Source: Planctomycetota bacterium (GTDB taxonomy: Bacteria; Planctomycetota; MHYJ01; JACQXL01; JAVHLO01). Taken from it: DNA of 12,113 nt. The translations under genes were made by a program, and so were the position numbers. Below, in pieces: positions 1 through 8,014 of this stretch. Where the stretch lies: contig JAVHLO010000062.1 in NCBI GenBank assembly GCA_031082105.1, positions 1 to 12,113 on the forward strand, read 5' to 3'. Under the pieces are notes generated by a model. The model was not told the origin of the DNA. It searched no databases and saw nothing but the letters and a program-made list of their open reading frames with translations. Within the stretch, counting starts at the first letter, position 1. Each line of letters starts with the position of its first letter.

Positions 1-83
1 CCCAAGATTGGGAATGCAGAGCGAAACGACAAGTGGGAGAGAGGCCCCGGAGTGACGTCTGTTCGTCTTGGGCGTACCTTCGT

Positions 84-117
84 CCCTCACCCCCGCCCTC
101 TCCCAGAGGGAGAGGGA
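84..117. repeat. Palindromic intergenic repeat (CCCTCTCC hairpin)
   Basis: An 8-bp perfect stem, CCCTCTCC (96-103) against GGAGAGGG (109-116), encloses a CAGAG loop and is preceded by CCCTCACCCCCG. This C-rich/G-rich hairpin type is widely seen between genes of many environmental bacteria, where spurious translations read like LTPALSQRE. It lies about 17 bases before the ribosome binding site of the 148 gene, so it may be part of that transcript's leader. Function is unknown. Confidence 0.7.
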
Positions 118-133
118 ATCCAACGCAGAGAAT

Positions 134-139
134 AAGGAG
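134..139 (+). promoter_or_regulatory. Ribosome binding site of the 148 gene
   Basis: AAGGAG lies 8 bases before the ATG at 148, a standard Shine-Dalgarno spacing. It supports the chosen start and the reality of this otherwise unrecognised gene. Confidence 0.75.
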
Positions 140-147
140 ACCGCACA

Positions 148-846
148 ATGGCACACAAATGGGCGAGCATCGCCGCGGTCATTGCGCTGGCGCTGTGCGG
201 CTGTAAGACGTCGACCGTGCGCGAGACGTTCTGCACGAAACTCGAAGACGTATCCGTCAAGGTCAGTCTCGCAAGGACCGACGCCACGCTCGATCTCGAA
301 TGCAGCATAAACGGCTGCCACCTTGGCAAGGTCGCGCTGCACGACCCGTTCGGCGCGACAACACCGATGCGGAACATGAGGACGGTTGCGACACAGAGCG
401 AGCGCAGCGGCTTCTCCTTCGGCTTCGGTGTGGGCAACTGGCACGATGATTTCGGGACAGCGACCGGCATCACGTTCGGAAGCCCGCCCGACAGCAGGTA
501 CTCGCAGGTGAGCACGAGGGGGAGCTTCGATCTCCCATCCGCGCGCGTGGACTTGAACGACTGGGCGCTGACCTGCTCGCTGATCCTCCCCAGCGGCGAG
601 GAGATGGCAATGCTGTTCATTCTGCCGCCCTCGCAGTTGCCGACACCTGCGGGGTCGGGCGAAGGGCAAGCTGCGACCGTCGTACGGGCCGAGGGCGCGC
701 CGGCCGACAGGGTCCGCGAACTCCAGCGGCGCAAGGCGGTACTGGAGCAAAGCCTCAATAGGAATCCGCTCGTGCCGAAGCGCGAGTCCATCCTGGACCA
801 GATCAAATTGATTGAAGGCCGGCTCATTTCCGGCGATGCCCGTTGA
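148..846 (+). CDS. Putative lipoprotein of unknown function
   Basis: This 232-residue protein is not recognised. What can be seen: a short charged start (H3, K4), a hydrophobic stretch at about 6-17, and a lipobox-like L16-C17-G18-C19. Cleavage before C19 with lipid attachment is therefore likely, although Cys at the -2 position is unusual. The mature part has further cysteines (C29, C52, C57, C143), a Gly/Phe-rich patch at about 87-112, and a predicted beta-rich middle. Residues from about 183 to the end are charged and helical and could form a short coiled coil. The start is supported by AAGGAG at 134-139. The next gene begins 217 bases downstream on the same strand and is also apparently exported, so they may act together in the envelope, but nothing in the sequence proves it. 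The family and function are unknown to me. Confidence 0.75.
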   Translation: MAHKWASIAAVIALALCGCKTSTVRETFCTKLEDVSVKVSLARTDATLDLECSINGCHLGKVALHDPFGATTPMRNMRTVATQSERSGFSFGFGVGNWHDDFGTATGITFGSPPDSRYSQVSTRGSFDLPSARVDLNDWALTCSLILPSGEEMAMLFILPPSQLPTPAGSGEGQAATVVRAEGAPADRVRELQRRKAVLEQSLNRNPLVPKRESILDQIKLIEGRLISGDAR

Positions 847-1063
847 CACGCACCTCTCCAGGCCTGTCGTTCGGCCGCCAAAGACCTGAAAACATCCATC
901 GAACCTTTTCGCCGCTGTCCCGTTAACATGACGAGATGCAGTGGTCATTGCATCCGCGGCTCACCTGTGCGATTGTTTGCCGCCGGCCTTTGTCCCGCAT
1001 ATCATCACGACTTCAGCCGGGTTGCTCGATCGCATCTTTCATTCACACTGACGGAGGTAGACC
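847..1063. other. Intergenic spacer before the alpha-2-macroglobulin gene
   Basis: This 217-base gap has no supported gene. Short open frames starting near 928 and 936 overlap the start of the large gene and have no recognisable product. I see no strong terminator for the lipoprotein gene and no confident -35/-10 promoter pair, so whether the two genes share a transcript is undecided. Confidence 0.5.
1053..1057 (+). promoter_or_regulatory. Ribosome binding site of the alpha-2-macroglobulin gene
   Basis: GGAGG sits 6 bases before the ATG at 1064. It is a near-ideal Shine-Dalgarno element and fixes the start of the large gene. Confidence 0.85.
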
Positions 1064-4000
1064 ATGGAAAATCGCCGTTCGTTGCCGGACAACGCGCAGT
1101 GTCACACGCCTGGCCGTTGCTGCGCGATCCTCGCCGCAACCGCGCTGGCTCTGGTACTGAGTACCTGCGCAGGCGATTCCAGGACTGAAGTCGGCGCGCG
1201 TGACAGGACCGAGGCCGATAGAGACGCCGGCACAATAGCCGCCCCATTGGCCGACAGACTGCAGGCGTGCAGTCTCGCGGCCGACATGGTCCTTCTCTCG
1301 CAAAGGCCGACCATCATGACGGAATCTCCCTACGTCTCCTCGCTGCTCGTCTCCGACCCCGTCTACGGAGACCCCGTGTACCTGATCGTCGGCTCACCGG
1401 AGACGGAGCTCGCGGCCTGCCGGTTGTTCAATTCCGCTGGCTACGCGAGGGAGTCGCGCTACCACGCGGAGAACCTCGCGGCGTTCTATGGCCCATGGCT
1501 CGATATGCAACCCGCTCTGAAGGCCGAGGTCGAGACATCGCTATTGTCGGGCAACGAAGTCGTGTACGACAACGACAAGATAGGCGATCGTAGCAGCAGG
1601 CTCAAGGAACTGAGTGGGCGCGTAGCGAAGCTGCGCGAACGGCCTGAAAGTGGACCCGTTGCCTCAGACGATTCCGCCGACAAGTCCGGTTCTGAAAAAG
1701 CCGGCACAGCCAGGATCATTGTCGCGCGGCAGCTCGATGCGGAGGCACGCGCCGAGGCGAACGCCGTGCTCGCCGAGTGCTCCCGTTTCCTAAGCGAGAC
1801 TCCTCGGAGTTCACCTCTCTGGGCGCACGTCGCCTGCCTGAAGGCCGAGGTGCTCGGCATGTTCGGCAGGTTCCAGGACGCGCTGCACGATCTGGCTGCG
1901 GTACCCGCGTGCAACCTCGAACACTGCCACTTCTCGGCTGTGCGCGTTGCGCCTGTCGAAATCGCAGGGAACAATATCATTGCCGCGGTAGAGCGCTACT
2001 ACTCGCTCAGGAAGCCATGCCTGGATAAGCAGTTGTCCGGGTTGGTGAAAGAGGGGCTGCTCACAGAAAAGGAACTGCGCGACCCGTGGGGGCGACCTTT
2101 CGTCGCTGATCCCTGCAACTGCTGCTCGTGCGACAACTTCCCTCATTGCCGCGCGTTCTTGAGCCTCGGACCCGACGGGCAAGCCGGAACGCCGGACGAT
2201 ATCAAGATCGGCACGAAGGACCGTGTGCTCCCGCGCGCGGCGAAGTTCGAGCCGGTTGTGGGCAGGGCGCTAGTCAGGACGACACAAGCTGCCGGCGATG
2301 TCTCGGACGAACCTCTAGTCGATCATCCTGTCGAGGAGGAATTCGAGGTGATCGAGGAGGACCTCGACGATCCGACGTCGCATCTCCCTGTTTGCGCGCA
2401 CTGCACTGAGGACAGTCGGGCGTCCCTGGGCGGGTACGCGCAGGCCTACGAGGACCTGCTGAGAGACTTGAAGCCCTCGATGCCGGCCGAGGAGATCGAG
2501 CCGTTCGTGCTCGACCTCGCGAACCGGCTCGCGTATTTCGGCAAGGAAACGTGGGCGGAGGCCCGGTCCGTCCTGTGCGACTGGCAGGAGACGCTGTCCG
2601 GCGAAGTGGCGCTCAGGCGCGTGATGCTCGATGCGGCGGCCTCGGCCTGCAGTGTCAAACTCAGTGATGCGCAGCCGCCCGAACCGCTTGAGCTGGCGCG
2701 GCAGCTCCGCGCCGTCGCGGCGGAGTCCGCGAGCCCACTCTCCCGGTTCCGCGCGCTGGTCGCGGCGGGAAAGCTCCTCTACGGAGCCGGCAGGCTGGAT
2801 GAGGCCAGGACGGCATTCGCGGAGGCACGAGAGTCGTTCAAGAAAGAGAAGGCCAGCGGCCAAATTCAATTCGAGCCGCATGACATCCTGGCGGCCCTCT
2901 GCGAACATGAACTGCTGCTCGCCGGATCGTCTCGCACGCTGCTGGAACAGGACCACATCGTCGCCAGGCCTGACGAACCGGTCCGCGTCGTCGCAACGTC
3001 CGCGGATCGACGGCCGATCCGATTGAGGATCTTCCCAGCGCCGATCGAACTGCGGGAGTTCCTGCAATGGACCGCGCACCACGGCAGCGAGGGGTCCTGG
3101 GTCCCGTCCGCGATGGCGGCCGACTTGCGCGAAGAAAGACTGTTCCTCCGGGCACTGCAGTCTTTCCTGGACAAGCTCGACCTTTCCGCGCAGGCCGTTA
3201 TCAGGGAAGACGCCTTCGGCTGGCCGGACGACAGGGGAAAGCAGCTCGAGATGTCGTTCGCGTTGCCCGACACGGGCGCCTATGTTGCCGAGTTCACGAC
3301 CTCCGCGGAGTCTTCGCGGAGGATGTTGTTGGTCGTCATGCCGGATCTCCGCATCGACCTGGCCGAAGCCTCGAGCCTCAAGCTGGTCCGCGTCTGCGAA
3401 CCGACATCCGGGAAACCAGTTGCCGGCGTGACCCTTGCGGGCCGCGAGATCGTCTGGACGCGGAACGACAAGGATCCCGACACCTGGGTGCCCGGTGTGC
3501 CCGGCGAAGAGAAGGCCTTCCCAGGGGCGACCGACCTGAACGGCATCCTGCGGCTCCTGAGAACGAGCAAGGTCTCGGAAGACGGCAAGGACACGAAGGT
3601 CGGTTTCTACCCGAATGAGGCAGGACTGGTCGAGGCAGGGAGCGGCGACAACAGGCTACTTCTTTCTTCCGAAAGCGGGCTGCGCAGGGTTGCAGAGCGC
3701 TCGATCCATACGCCCAACGCCCCCGGACCATTGGGCGCCGCTCGCAAGACGACCGTCTATCTCTACACGGACCGGCCGGTCTACCGCGCGGGCCAGCGCG
3801 TCTTCTTCAAGGGGATCGTCAGGCAGGAGAAGAACGAGTTCGGCCCCGAAGACACCGGCAGGTACGAGCTGCCGGATTCGAGGTTCACCGCGAAGGTCTC
3901 CGCAAAGGGCCCGGGCGGAACGATCTTCTGCCGGGACTTCGCGGTGGGGCGCATACTGGATGCGGCAACACCGGATGACGGGGACGAAGAGACTGCCGGC

Positions 4001-7000
4001 CCTTCGCAGCAGGGAAACACGTACGGTTCCGCTTCGGGCCGTTCGCCCGGCTCGTTCTGGGGCAGCATCGACCTCCCGCAGGAGACGCCACGAGGAGCGA
4101 TCACGTTGACGGTCGAGTGTCTTGGACTCAGCGCCTCCGCAAGGGTCAAAGTGATCGACTTCGTCAAGAGCGACTACAAGCTGGAATTTGCGGGCAACGA
4201 CAGCGGCGACGTCAGCGCGTCGGTCCAGTACGCGTGGGGGATGCCCGTGGCCGGCGCCACGCTGAGATATCATGTGCTCAACACGGACGCAAAAGGCGAG
4301 TCCGTGGTGGGCGCGGACGGAAGGGCGATCATCGCAGTCGGCAAGACCGTCAGCTCCGGCAAGGTGTGCGCGGAGGTGGTTCGCGAGGGGACCGTGGTCC
4401 ATTCCGGGGTCTACGCGTTCTCCTGCGTCAGGCCGGACGAATTCGCCGTGAAGGCGCGTCTCGTTTCTTCGCAGGCGGACACGCACAGGTTCGAAATCTC
4501 CTGCGCGAAAGCCGATGGGACGCCTGTCGAGAGCGGCCGGCTCCTGATCGTGAAGCTGAACGACGGCCGGAAGGAGCCGCGCGCGCTGCGCGGCGCGGAG
4601 CCGATCGTGGTTGAGATCGCGAATGGTGAGCGGTGCGCCGTGACCCTCTTCCTGGACGAAGTCGCCGTCGCGGGAAGCACATTCGAGGCGCCGCCTTCGG
4701 TTGCCAGGCCGGACCAGACCCCCGCGCCTCCGAAGGACATCGTCCTCACCACCGACAAGAAGGACTACGTCGCGGGCGAAAAAGCAACCATTACCATCCG
4801 CTCGACCATCCTGCGCGGCGCGGGAGTACTTGTGATCGGCGATGAGCATATTTACGATGTCCTGCCGTTCGAACTTGCCGAGGGGACGGCCGCCGTCGAG
4901 GCGACCTTGAAGGACCTGTACGCGGCCCGCGTCTTCGCCGTTGCGCAGGTCGTGGGGGAAGGGAGGGCCTTGGCGGGCAGCGTGGAGGTTCCCGTCAATT
5001 CGGGTCTCCGCATCGGAATACGTCCGTCGGTTGCGGTCCCGCGCCCGAAGGACGAGATCGAGTTGACCGTCGAGACGAAGGACCTCCTCGGCAAGCCACG
5101 GTCCGCGGAGGTTTCCCTCGGGATCGTCGACGACCGCATCTACCGGTTCGGGGAAGAGAGCGTTACCGCCATTGACAAGGCCTTCCGTCGCAACCGCAAC
5201 AACGTGATCCAGTGGCGTGTGTACCGGACGATCGATCTTGGTTCGGCCCTGTCTCTCGTTGGAGATGTCCCTGCAGGCCGGCACGGCGAGCTGCTCCTGG
5301 GCGTCGTGACGCCGGACCCGATCGTCTGCGGCATGAGCGGCGGGGGCGGCGGCAGGTTTGGCGGCAGGGCCGGCGGCGGGTCAAGACACACGTACGGCGG
5401 CGGCAGCGCAGAACCGCCGGTGCGCATCGAGTTCCCCGACACGGCGCTGTGGGTGCCCGCGATGGAGACCGACGACAACGGCCTCCGCACCGTGCAGTTC
5501 AAGGTGCCCGACTCGATCACCACGTACCGGATGAACCTGCGCGGGATCACCGCCGACGGCGTCTGCGGCGAGGCGCGCGAGAACCTCATCGTGAAGCAGG
5601 ACTTCTTCGTGAACCTCTACTGCCCGCAGTTCTTCATCGCGGGCGACAAGGGCGCCGTGCAGGCGCAGGTGTTCAACTTCACGCCGTCCGAGCTTGAATC
5701 CGAGGTGCGGCTCGAGGGTGAAGGGTTCGACCAAGACCCGGCGCGCGCGCTGCGGAAGCTCACCATCGCACCGTCCGGCTCGGCGATCGTCGAGTGGCCG
5801 ATCCAGGTCACCAGCCGGGGGAGCGTGCGGTTCAAGGCGACCGCCCGCGGGCGCGTTTCAAAGACGGATGACGCCACCGGCGCGGACGCCGTCGGATTCG
5901 CCGATGCGATCGCGCTCGATGTGCCGGTGAAGATCGCGGGCGAGCAGGTAAGGAAGGTCGTCGACGGCGAGCTCGATGCGGGCGAGACCACGGTTTCGGT
6001 CCATCTGCCGCCGGAGGCTGAGCCGGAGACCGCGCGGCTCGAAGTGCAGTTGCTCCCGTTCAAGGGCGAAATGTACGGCCTGCTGGAGACCGTCGAGTTC
6101 CTCAAGCAGTTCCCCTACGGCTGCGTGGAACAGACGATGAGCAAGTTCCTTCCGAACATCGCCGTGAGCGACATCTTCACGAAGCTGAAGGTCTCGCCCG
6201 GTTCCTACAACAACGAACTTGCGGCGATGGTTGCCGAGGGGACGAACAGGCTGTACAACTTCCAGAAGGACGACGGCGGCTGGGGCTGGTTCGGCAGCGA
6301 CCCCACCGATCCGTTCATGACCGCGTACGTGGTGTACGGGCTGAAGACGGCGGAAGCGCACGGCTACGCAGTGGACCCGGAACGGCTCAAGAAAGGCGTT
6401 GACTGTCTGAAGGCGATGGCCGCGAAGGAAGAGGATCGGAACAAGCTCGCGTACATGTTCTATGTCCTGTCGCTCTGCAAGACCGAGCCCAAGGCGGACG
6501 GCTTCGAGGCGGAACCTGCGGCCGCTGATACCGCGGCGGCCGTTGATCCCGCGAAGACCGCACCGACGCCCGACGTGGTCGAATTGGAGCCCGACCTCGC
6601 CGGTCTGAGCCCGTACGCGCTTGCGTGTCGTGCGCTGGAGTTCAACAACAATGGAAAAGCCGAGGACGCACAGAGGGCGTTGCGACTGCTGGAGGCCGCG
6701 GCTATCTCGGACGCGAACGGCACGCACTGGGAGACGGCCGACTGGTACTACAAGTGGGAGCAGGTCGACGTGGAAACGACGGCCTACGTCTTGAAGGCCG
6801 TTGTGGCCCTGGACCCGGAGAACCGGTTGATCCCGGAGACGGTGCGGTGGCTCCTCGCGCGGAGGCAGGGGAACAAGTGGGGTTCGACGAAGGACACGGC
6901 CGCCGCGATCATGGCGCTGGTGACGTACTTCGAGAAGAGCGACGGCTCGCTGAAGGCGCTGAGCAAGGCGATGGAAGAGGGCGCGGCGCGGCAGCGAAAC

Positions 7001-7642
7001 ATAGCGCAGGCGGGCACCGTGAGTCTGAACGGCAAGTCGCCGCGCAAGCTGGCCGCGGACCTGGCGTCGCCGTTCGAGGCCAGGACGTACCAGATGTTCG
7101 ACGCGCGGGAGCTGGAACCCGGCGCGAACACGATGAAGTTCGCCATTGAAAGCCTCGGTGCGGCGGGCGGGCTTGCGCAGGTGCGGCCCGGCTACGTGGC
7201 GAGGTTGTGCTACACGAGGGACTTTGCGCGCATCTGCGATGCCGAGGTGAGGAAGCAGGCGCAGCAGCCGGTCTCGCATGGGATCGAAATCTCGGCCGCC
7301 GTGCAGCTTCCTGACGGCAAGGCGACGCGGCACACCGAGTTCGCGGTCGACCTGAAGTTGGTTGCGGCGGAGGACTGCGACTTTGTGCTCGTGACATCGC
7401 CGATCCCCGCGGGCTGTGCGATCGTGTCGGGCAGCGAGCAGGGGACATTCACATTCTTCGAAGCGCGCGACGAGAAGGCGGTCTTCTTTCTGAGGTCGGT
7501 GCCGAAGGGCGAGCACCATCTGAAGTACGTGCTGAACCCGCGGTTCACGGGCGTGTACTCGGTCCTTGCGCCGGAGGCGTACATGATGTACGACGAGACC
7601 ATCCGCGGCCGCGGCGCGGCGGCGCAGGTGACGATCGAGTAG
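1064..7642 (+). CDS. Giant alpha-2-macroglobulin family protein with thioester and GspG-like insert
   Basis: A 2192-residue bacterial alpha-2-macroglobulin, a family thought to trap proteases in the periplasm through a bait loop and a reactive thioester. Seen in order: export signal (about 19-35) with lipobox-like LST-C35, where Thr at -1 is atypical; GspG-like segment (303-380); TPR-like helices (about 456-620); macroglobulin beta domains including TDRPVYRAGQ (902-911); bait-region domain (about 1224-1420, with VSLGIVDDRIYRF); glycine-rich stretch (1425-1448); central domain opening FPDTALW (1457-1463); thioester motif G1686-C-V-E-Q1690 in PYGCVEQ; GGWGWF and TAYVVYGL helical repeats (about 1740-1760); an Ala/Pro-rich insert (about 1812-1845); and a receptor-binding-like C-terminal domain (about 2040-2192). 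Cys1687 and Gln1690, the thioester formers, are both present. It is longer than E. coli YfhM (about 1650 residues), mostly through its N-terminal extension. No pbpC partner is adjacent. Confidence 0.95.
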   Translation: MENRRSLPDNAQCHTPGRCCAILAATALALVLSTCAGDSRTEVGARDRTEADRDAGTIAAPLADRLQACSLAADMVLLSQRPTIMTESPYVSSLLVSDPVYGDPVYLIVGSPETELAACRLFNSAGYARESRYHAENLAAFYGPWLDMQPALKAEVETSLLSGNEVVYDNDKIGDRSSRLKELSGRVAKLRERPESGPVASDDSADKSGSEKAGTARIIVARQLDAEARAEANAVLAECSRFLSETPRSSPLWAHVACLKAEVLGMFGRFQDALHDLAAVPACNLEHCHFSAVRVAPVEIAGNNIIAAVERYYSLRKPCLDKQLSGLVKEGLLTEKELRDPWGRPFVADPCNCCSCDNFPHCRAFLSLGPDGQAGTPDDIKIGTKDRVLPRAAKFEPVVGRALVRTTQAAGDVSDEPLVDHPVEEEFEVIEEDLDDPTSHLPVCAHCTEDSRASLGGYAQAYEDLLRDLKPSMPAEEIEPFVLDLANRLAYFGKETWAEARSVLCDWQETLSGEVALRRVMLDAAASACSVKLSDAQPPEPLELARQLRAVAAESASPLSRFRALVAAGKLLYGAGRLDEARTAFAEARESFKKEKASGQIQFEPHDILAALCEHELLLAGSSRTLLEQDHIVARPDEPVRVVATSADRRPIRLRIFPAPIELREFLQWTAHHGSEGSWVPSAMAADLREERLFLRALQSFLDKLDLSAQAVIREDAFGWPDDRGKQLEMSFALPDTGAYVAEFTTSAESSRRMLLVVMPDLRIDLAEASSLKLVRVCEPTSGKPVAGVTLAGREIVWTRNDKDPDTWVPGVPGEEKAFPGATDLNGILRLLRTSKVSEDGKDTKVGFYPNEAGLVEAGSGDNRLLLSSESGLRRVAERSIHTPNAPGPLGAARKTTVYLYTDRPVYRAGQRVFFKGIVRQEKNEFGPEDTGRYELPDSRFTAKVSAKGPGGTIFCRDFAVGRILDAATPDDGDEETAGPSQQGNTYGSASGRSPGSFWGSIDLPQETPRGAITLTVECLGLSASARVKVIDFVKSDYKLEFAGNDSGDVSASVQYAWGMPVAGATLRYHVLNTDAKGESVVGADGRAIIAVGKTVSSGKVCAEVVREGTVVHSGVYAFSCVRPDEFAVKARLVSSQADTHRFEISCAKADGTPVESGRLLIVKLNDGRKEPRALRGAEPIVVEIANGERCAVTLFLDEVAVAGSTFEAPPSVARPDQTPAPPKDIVLTTDKKDYVAGEKATITIRSTILRGAGVLVIGDEHIYDVLPFELAEGTAAVEATLKDLYAARVFAVAQVVGEGRALAGSVEVPVNSGLRIGIRPSVAVPRPKDEIELTVETKDLLGKPRSAEVSLGIVDDRIYRFGEESVTAIDKAFRRNRNNVIQWRVYRTIDLGSALSLVGDVPAGRHGELLLGVVTPDPIVCGMSGGGGGRFGGRAGGGSRHTYGGGSAEPPVRIEFPDTALWVPAMETDDNGLRTVQFKVPDSITTYRMNLRGITADGVCGEARENLIVKQDFFVNLYCPQFFIAGDKGAVQAQVFNFTPSELESEVRLEGEGFDQDPARALRKLTIAPSGSAIVEWPIQVTSRGSVRFKATARGRVSKTDDATGADAVGFADAIALDVPVKIAGEQVRKVVDGELDAGETTVSVHLPPEAEPETARLEVQLLPFKGEMYGLLETVEFLKQFPYGCVEQTMSKFLPNIAVSDIFTKLKVSPGSYNNELAAMVAEGTNRLYNFQKDDGGWGWFGSDPTDPFMTAYVVYGLKTAEAHGYAVDPERLKKGVDCLKAMAAKEEDRNKLAYMFYVLSLCKTEPKADGFEAEPAAADTAAAVDPAKTAPTPDVVELEPDLAGLSPYALACRALEFNNNGKAEDAQRALRLLEAAAISDANGTHWETADWYYKWEQVDVETTAYVLKAVVALDPENRLIPETVRWLLARRQGNKWGSTKDTAAAIMALVTYFEKSDGSLKALSKAMEEGAARQRNIAQAGTVSLNGKSPRKLAADLASPFEARTYQMFDARELEPGANTMKFAIESLGAAGGLAQVRPGYVARLCYTRDFARICDAEVRKQAQQPVSHGIEISAAVQLPDGKATRHTEFAVDLKLVAAEDCDFVLVTSPIPAGCAIVSGSEQGTFTFFEARDEKAVFFLRSVPKGEHHLKYVLNPRFTGVYSVLAPEAYMMYDETIRGRGAAAQVTIE
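1970..2203 (+). other. GspG pseudopilin-like segment within the alpha-2-macroglobulin
   Basis: Residues 303-380 follow the plan of the C-terminal part of type II secretion major pseudopilins: an amphipathic helix (IIAAVERYYSLRKPC), a short LVKEGLLTEKEL region, the DPWGRPF motif (from D340) and a SLGPDGQAGTPDDI loop (367-380). In GspG the matching DPWGNPY and SLGxDGxxG..D elements build the core and the calcium-binding loop. Between them here is a Cys-rich stretch, CNCCSCDNFPHC, that could form disulfides or bind metal. The pilin transmembrane helix and prepilin cleavage site are absent, so it is a borrowed fold and not a working pilin. Confidence 0.7.
5336..5407 (+). other. Gly-rich candidate bait segment of the alpha-2-macroglobulin
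   Basis: Residues 1425-1448 are mostly glycine with scattered Arg, Phe, His and Tyr (R1431, F1432, R1435, R1441, Y1444). The stretch lies after the bait-region domain and just before FPDTALW, the counterpart of the FPETWIW that follows the bait loop in animal alpha-2-macroglobulin. It is likely flexible and exposed, with residues suited to several protease types. It could also be only a linker. Confidence 0.5.
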
Positions 7643-7660
7643 GGCCGAGCCGGCTCGCAC

Positions 7661-7740
7661 AGCCGAACCGAGCCGCGCTCGCAGGCAAGCGGCCGGACGC
7701 GGCGGAACCGAGCCGCGCGCGCAAGCAAGCGGCCGGACCG
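7661..7740. repeat. 40-bp tandem repeat, two copies
   Basis: Bases 7661-7700 and 7701-7740 align over 40 positions with about 6 differences and no gaps. Each carries a GAACCGAGCCGCGC core followed by CAAGCGGCCGGA. Repeats with this core are common between genes of Planctomycetota-like genomes, where the minus strand reads like ACLRARLGSA. It starts 18 bases after the stop of the alpha-2-macroglobulin gene. Confidence 0.8.
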
Positions 7741-7745
7741 CTCGA

Positions 7746-7777
7746 TTCCCCTCCTTCGGAGGGGCCAGGGGTGGGTT
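7746..7777. repeat. 32-bp direct repeat, copy 1 (7-bp hairpin, TTC loop)
   Basis: Identical over 32 bases to 7874-7905. It contains a perfect hairpin, CCCCTCC-TTC-GGAGGGG (7748-7764), then a G-rich CCAGGGGTGGGTT tail. This is a known type of dispersed intergenic repeat; its minus-strand translation reads NPPLAPPKEG. Confidence 0.85.
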
Positions 7778-7824
7778 CTGAGACCACAGCCGGGTCGAGG
7801 AAGAGAGAGAACACACCTCTGCAT

Positions 7825-7858
7825 CCCCTCTCAAGAGGGGAATCCCGCCTTCGGCGGG
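7825..7858. repeat. Pair of short hairpins between the 32-bp repeats
   Basis: Two adjacent hairpins: CCCCTC-TCAA-GAGGGG (7825-7840) and CCCGCC-TTC-GGCGGG (7844-7858). They belong to a different repeat type from the flanking 32-bp copies, but the second has the same TTC loop. Confidence 0.75.
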
Positions 7859-7873
7859 TAGGAGAGTGATATC

Positions 7874-7905
7874 TTCCCCTCCTTCGGAGGGGCCAGGGGT
7901 GGGTT
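7874..7905. repeat. 32-bp direct repeat, copy 2
   Basis: An exact copy of 7746-7777 in the same orientation, 128 bases further on. The hairpin stem is 7876-7882 with 7886-7892. Confidence 0.85.
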
Positions 7906-8014
7906 TGTGATTCCCACGCCAGCGGGGCGCATCCGGGAGCGCCGGCATCCTTGCCGGCGTTGTAGGAGGCAGCTCCTGCTGCCGCCACGGCGTTGACGTG
8001 AACATCTCTGTCTC

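Larger units (their letters stand above)
1..147. other. Gene-free left edge with hairpin repeat and 5' leader
   Basis: No convincing coding region is seen here. The stretch holds one palindromic repeat (about 84-117) and ends in the ribosome binding site of the following gene. An open frame crossing it from 68 reads straight through the repeat and into the next gene in another frame, so it is not taken as a gene. Confidence 0.6.

Noticed and set aside
3656..5284. Minus-strand open frame of about 542 codons
   Set aside because: Antisense to a well-supported coding region, with no recognisable motif; explained by GC bias.
7646..7657. CGAGCCGGCTCG palindrome as terminator of the alpha-2-macroglobulin gene
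   Set aside because: It has no loop and no following T-run, so an intrinsic terminator cannot be claimed.
7746..7905. Possible CRISPR array
   Set aside because: There are only two copies, far apart, with other hairpins between them and no cas genes.
5858..8005. Long open frame on the minus strand (about 715 codons)
   Set aside because: It is antisense to the thioester half of the alpha-2-macroglobulin and runs into repeats. Its composition is Arg-, Leu- and His-rich, as expected for a shadow frame in GC-rich DNA, and no domain is recognisable.
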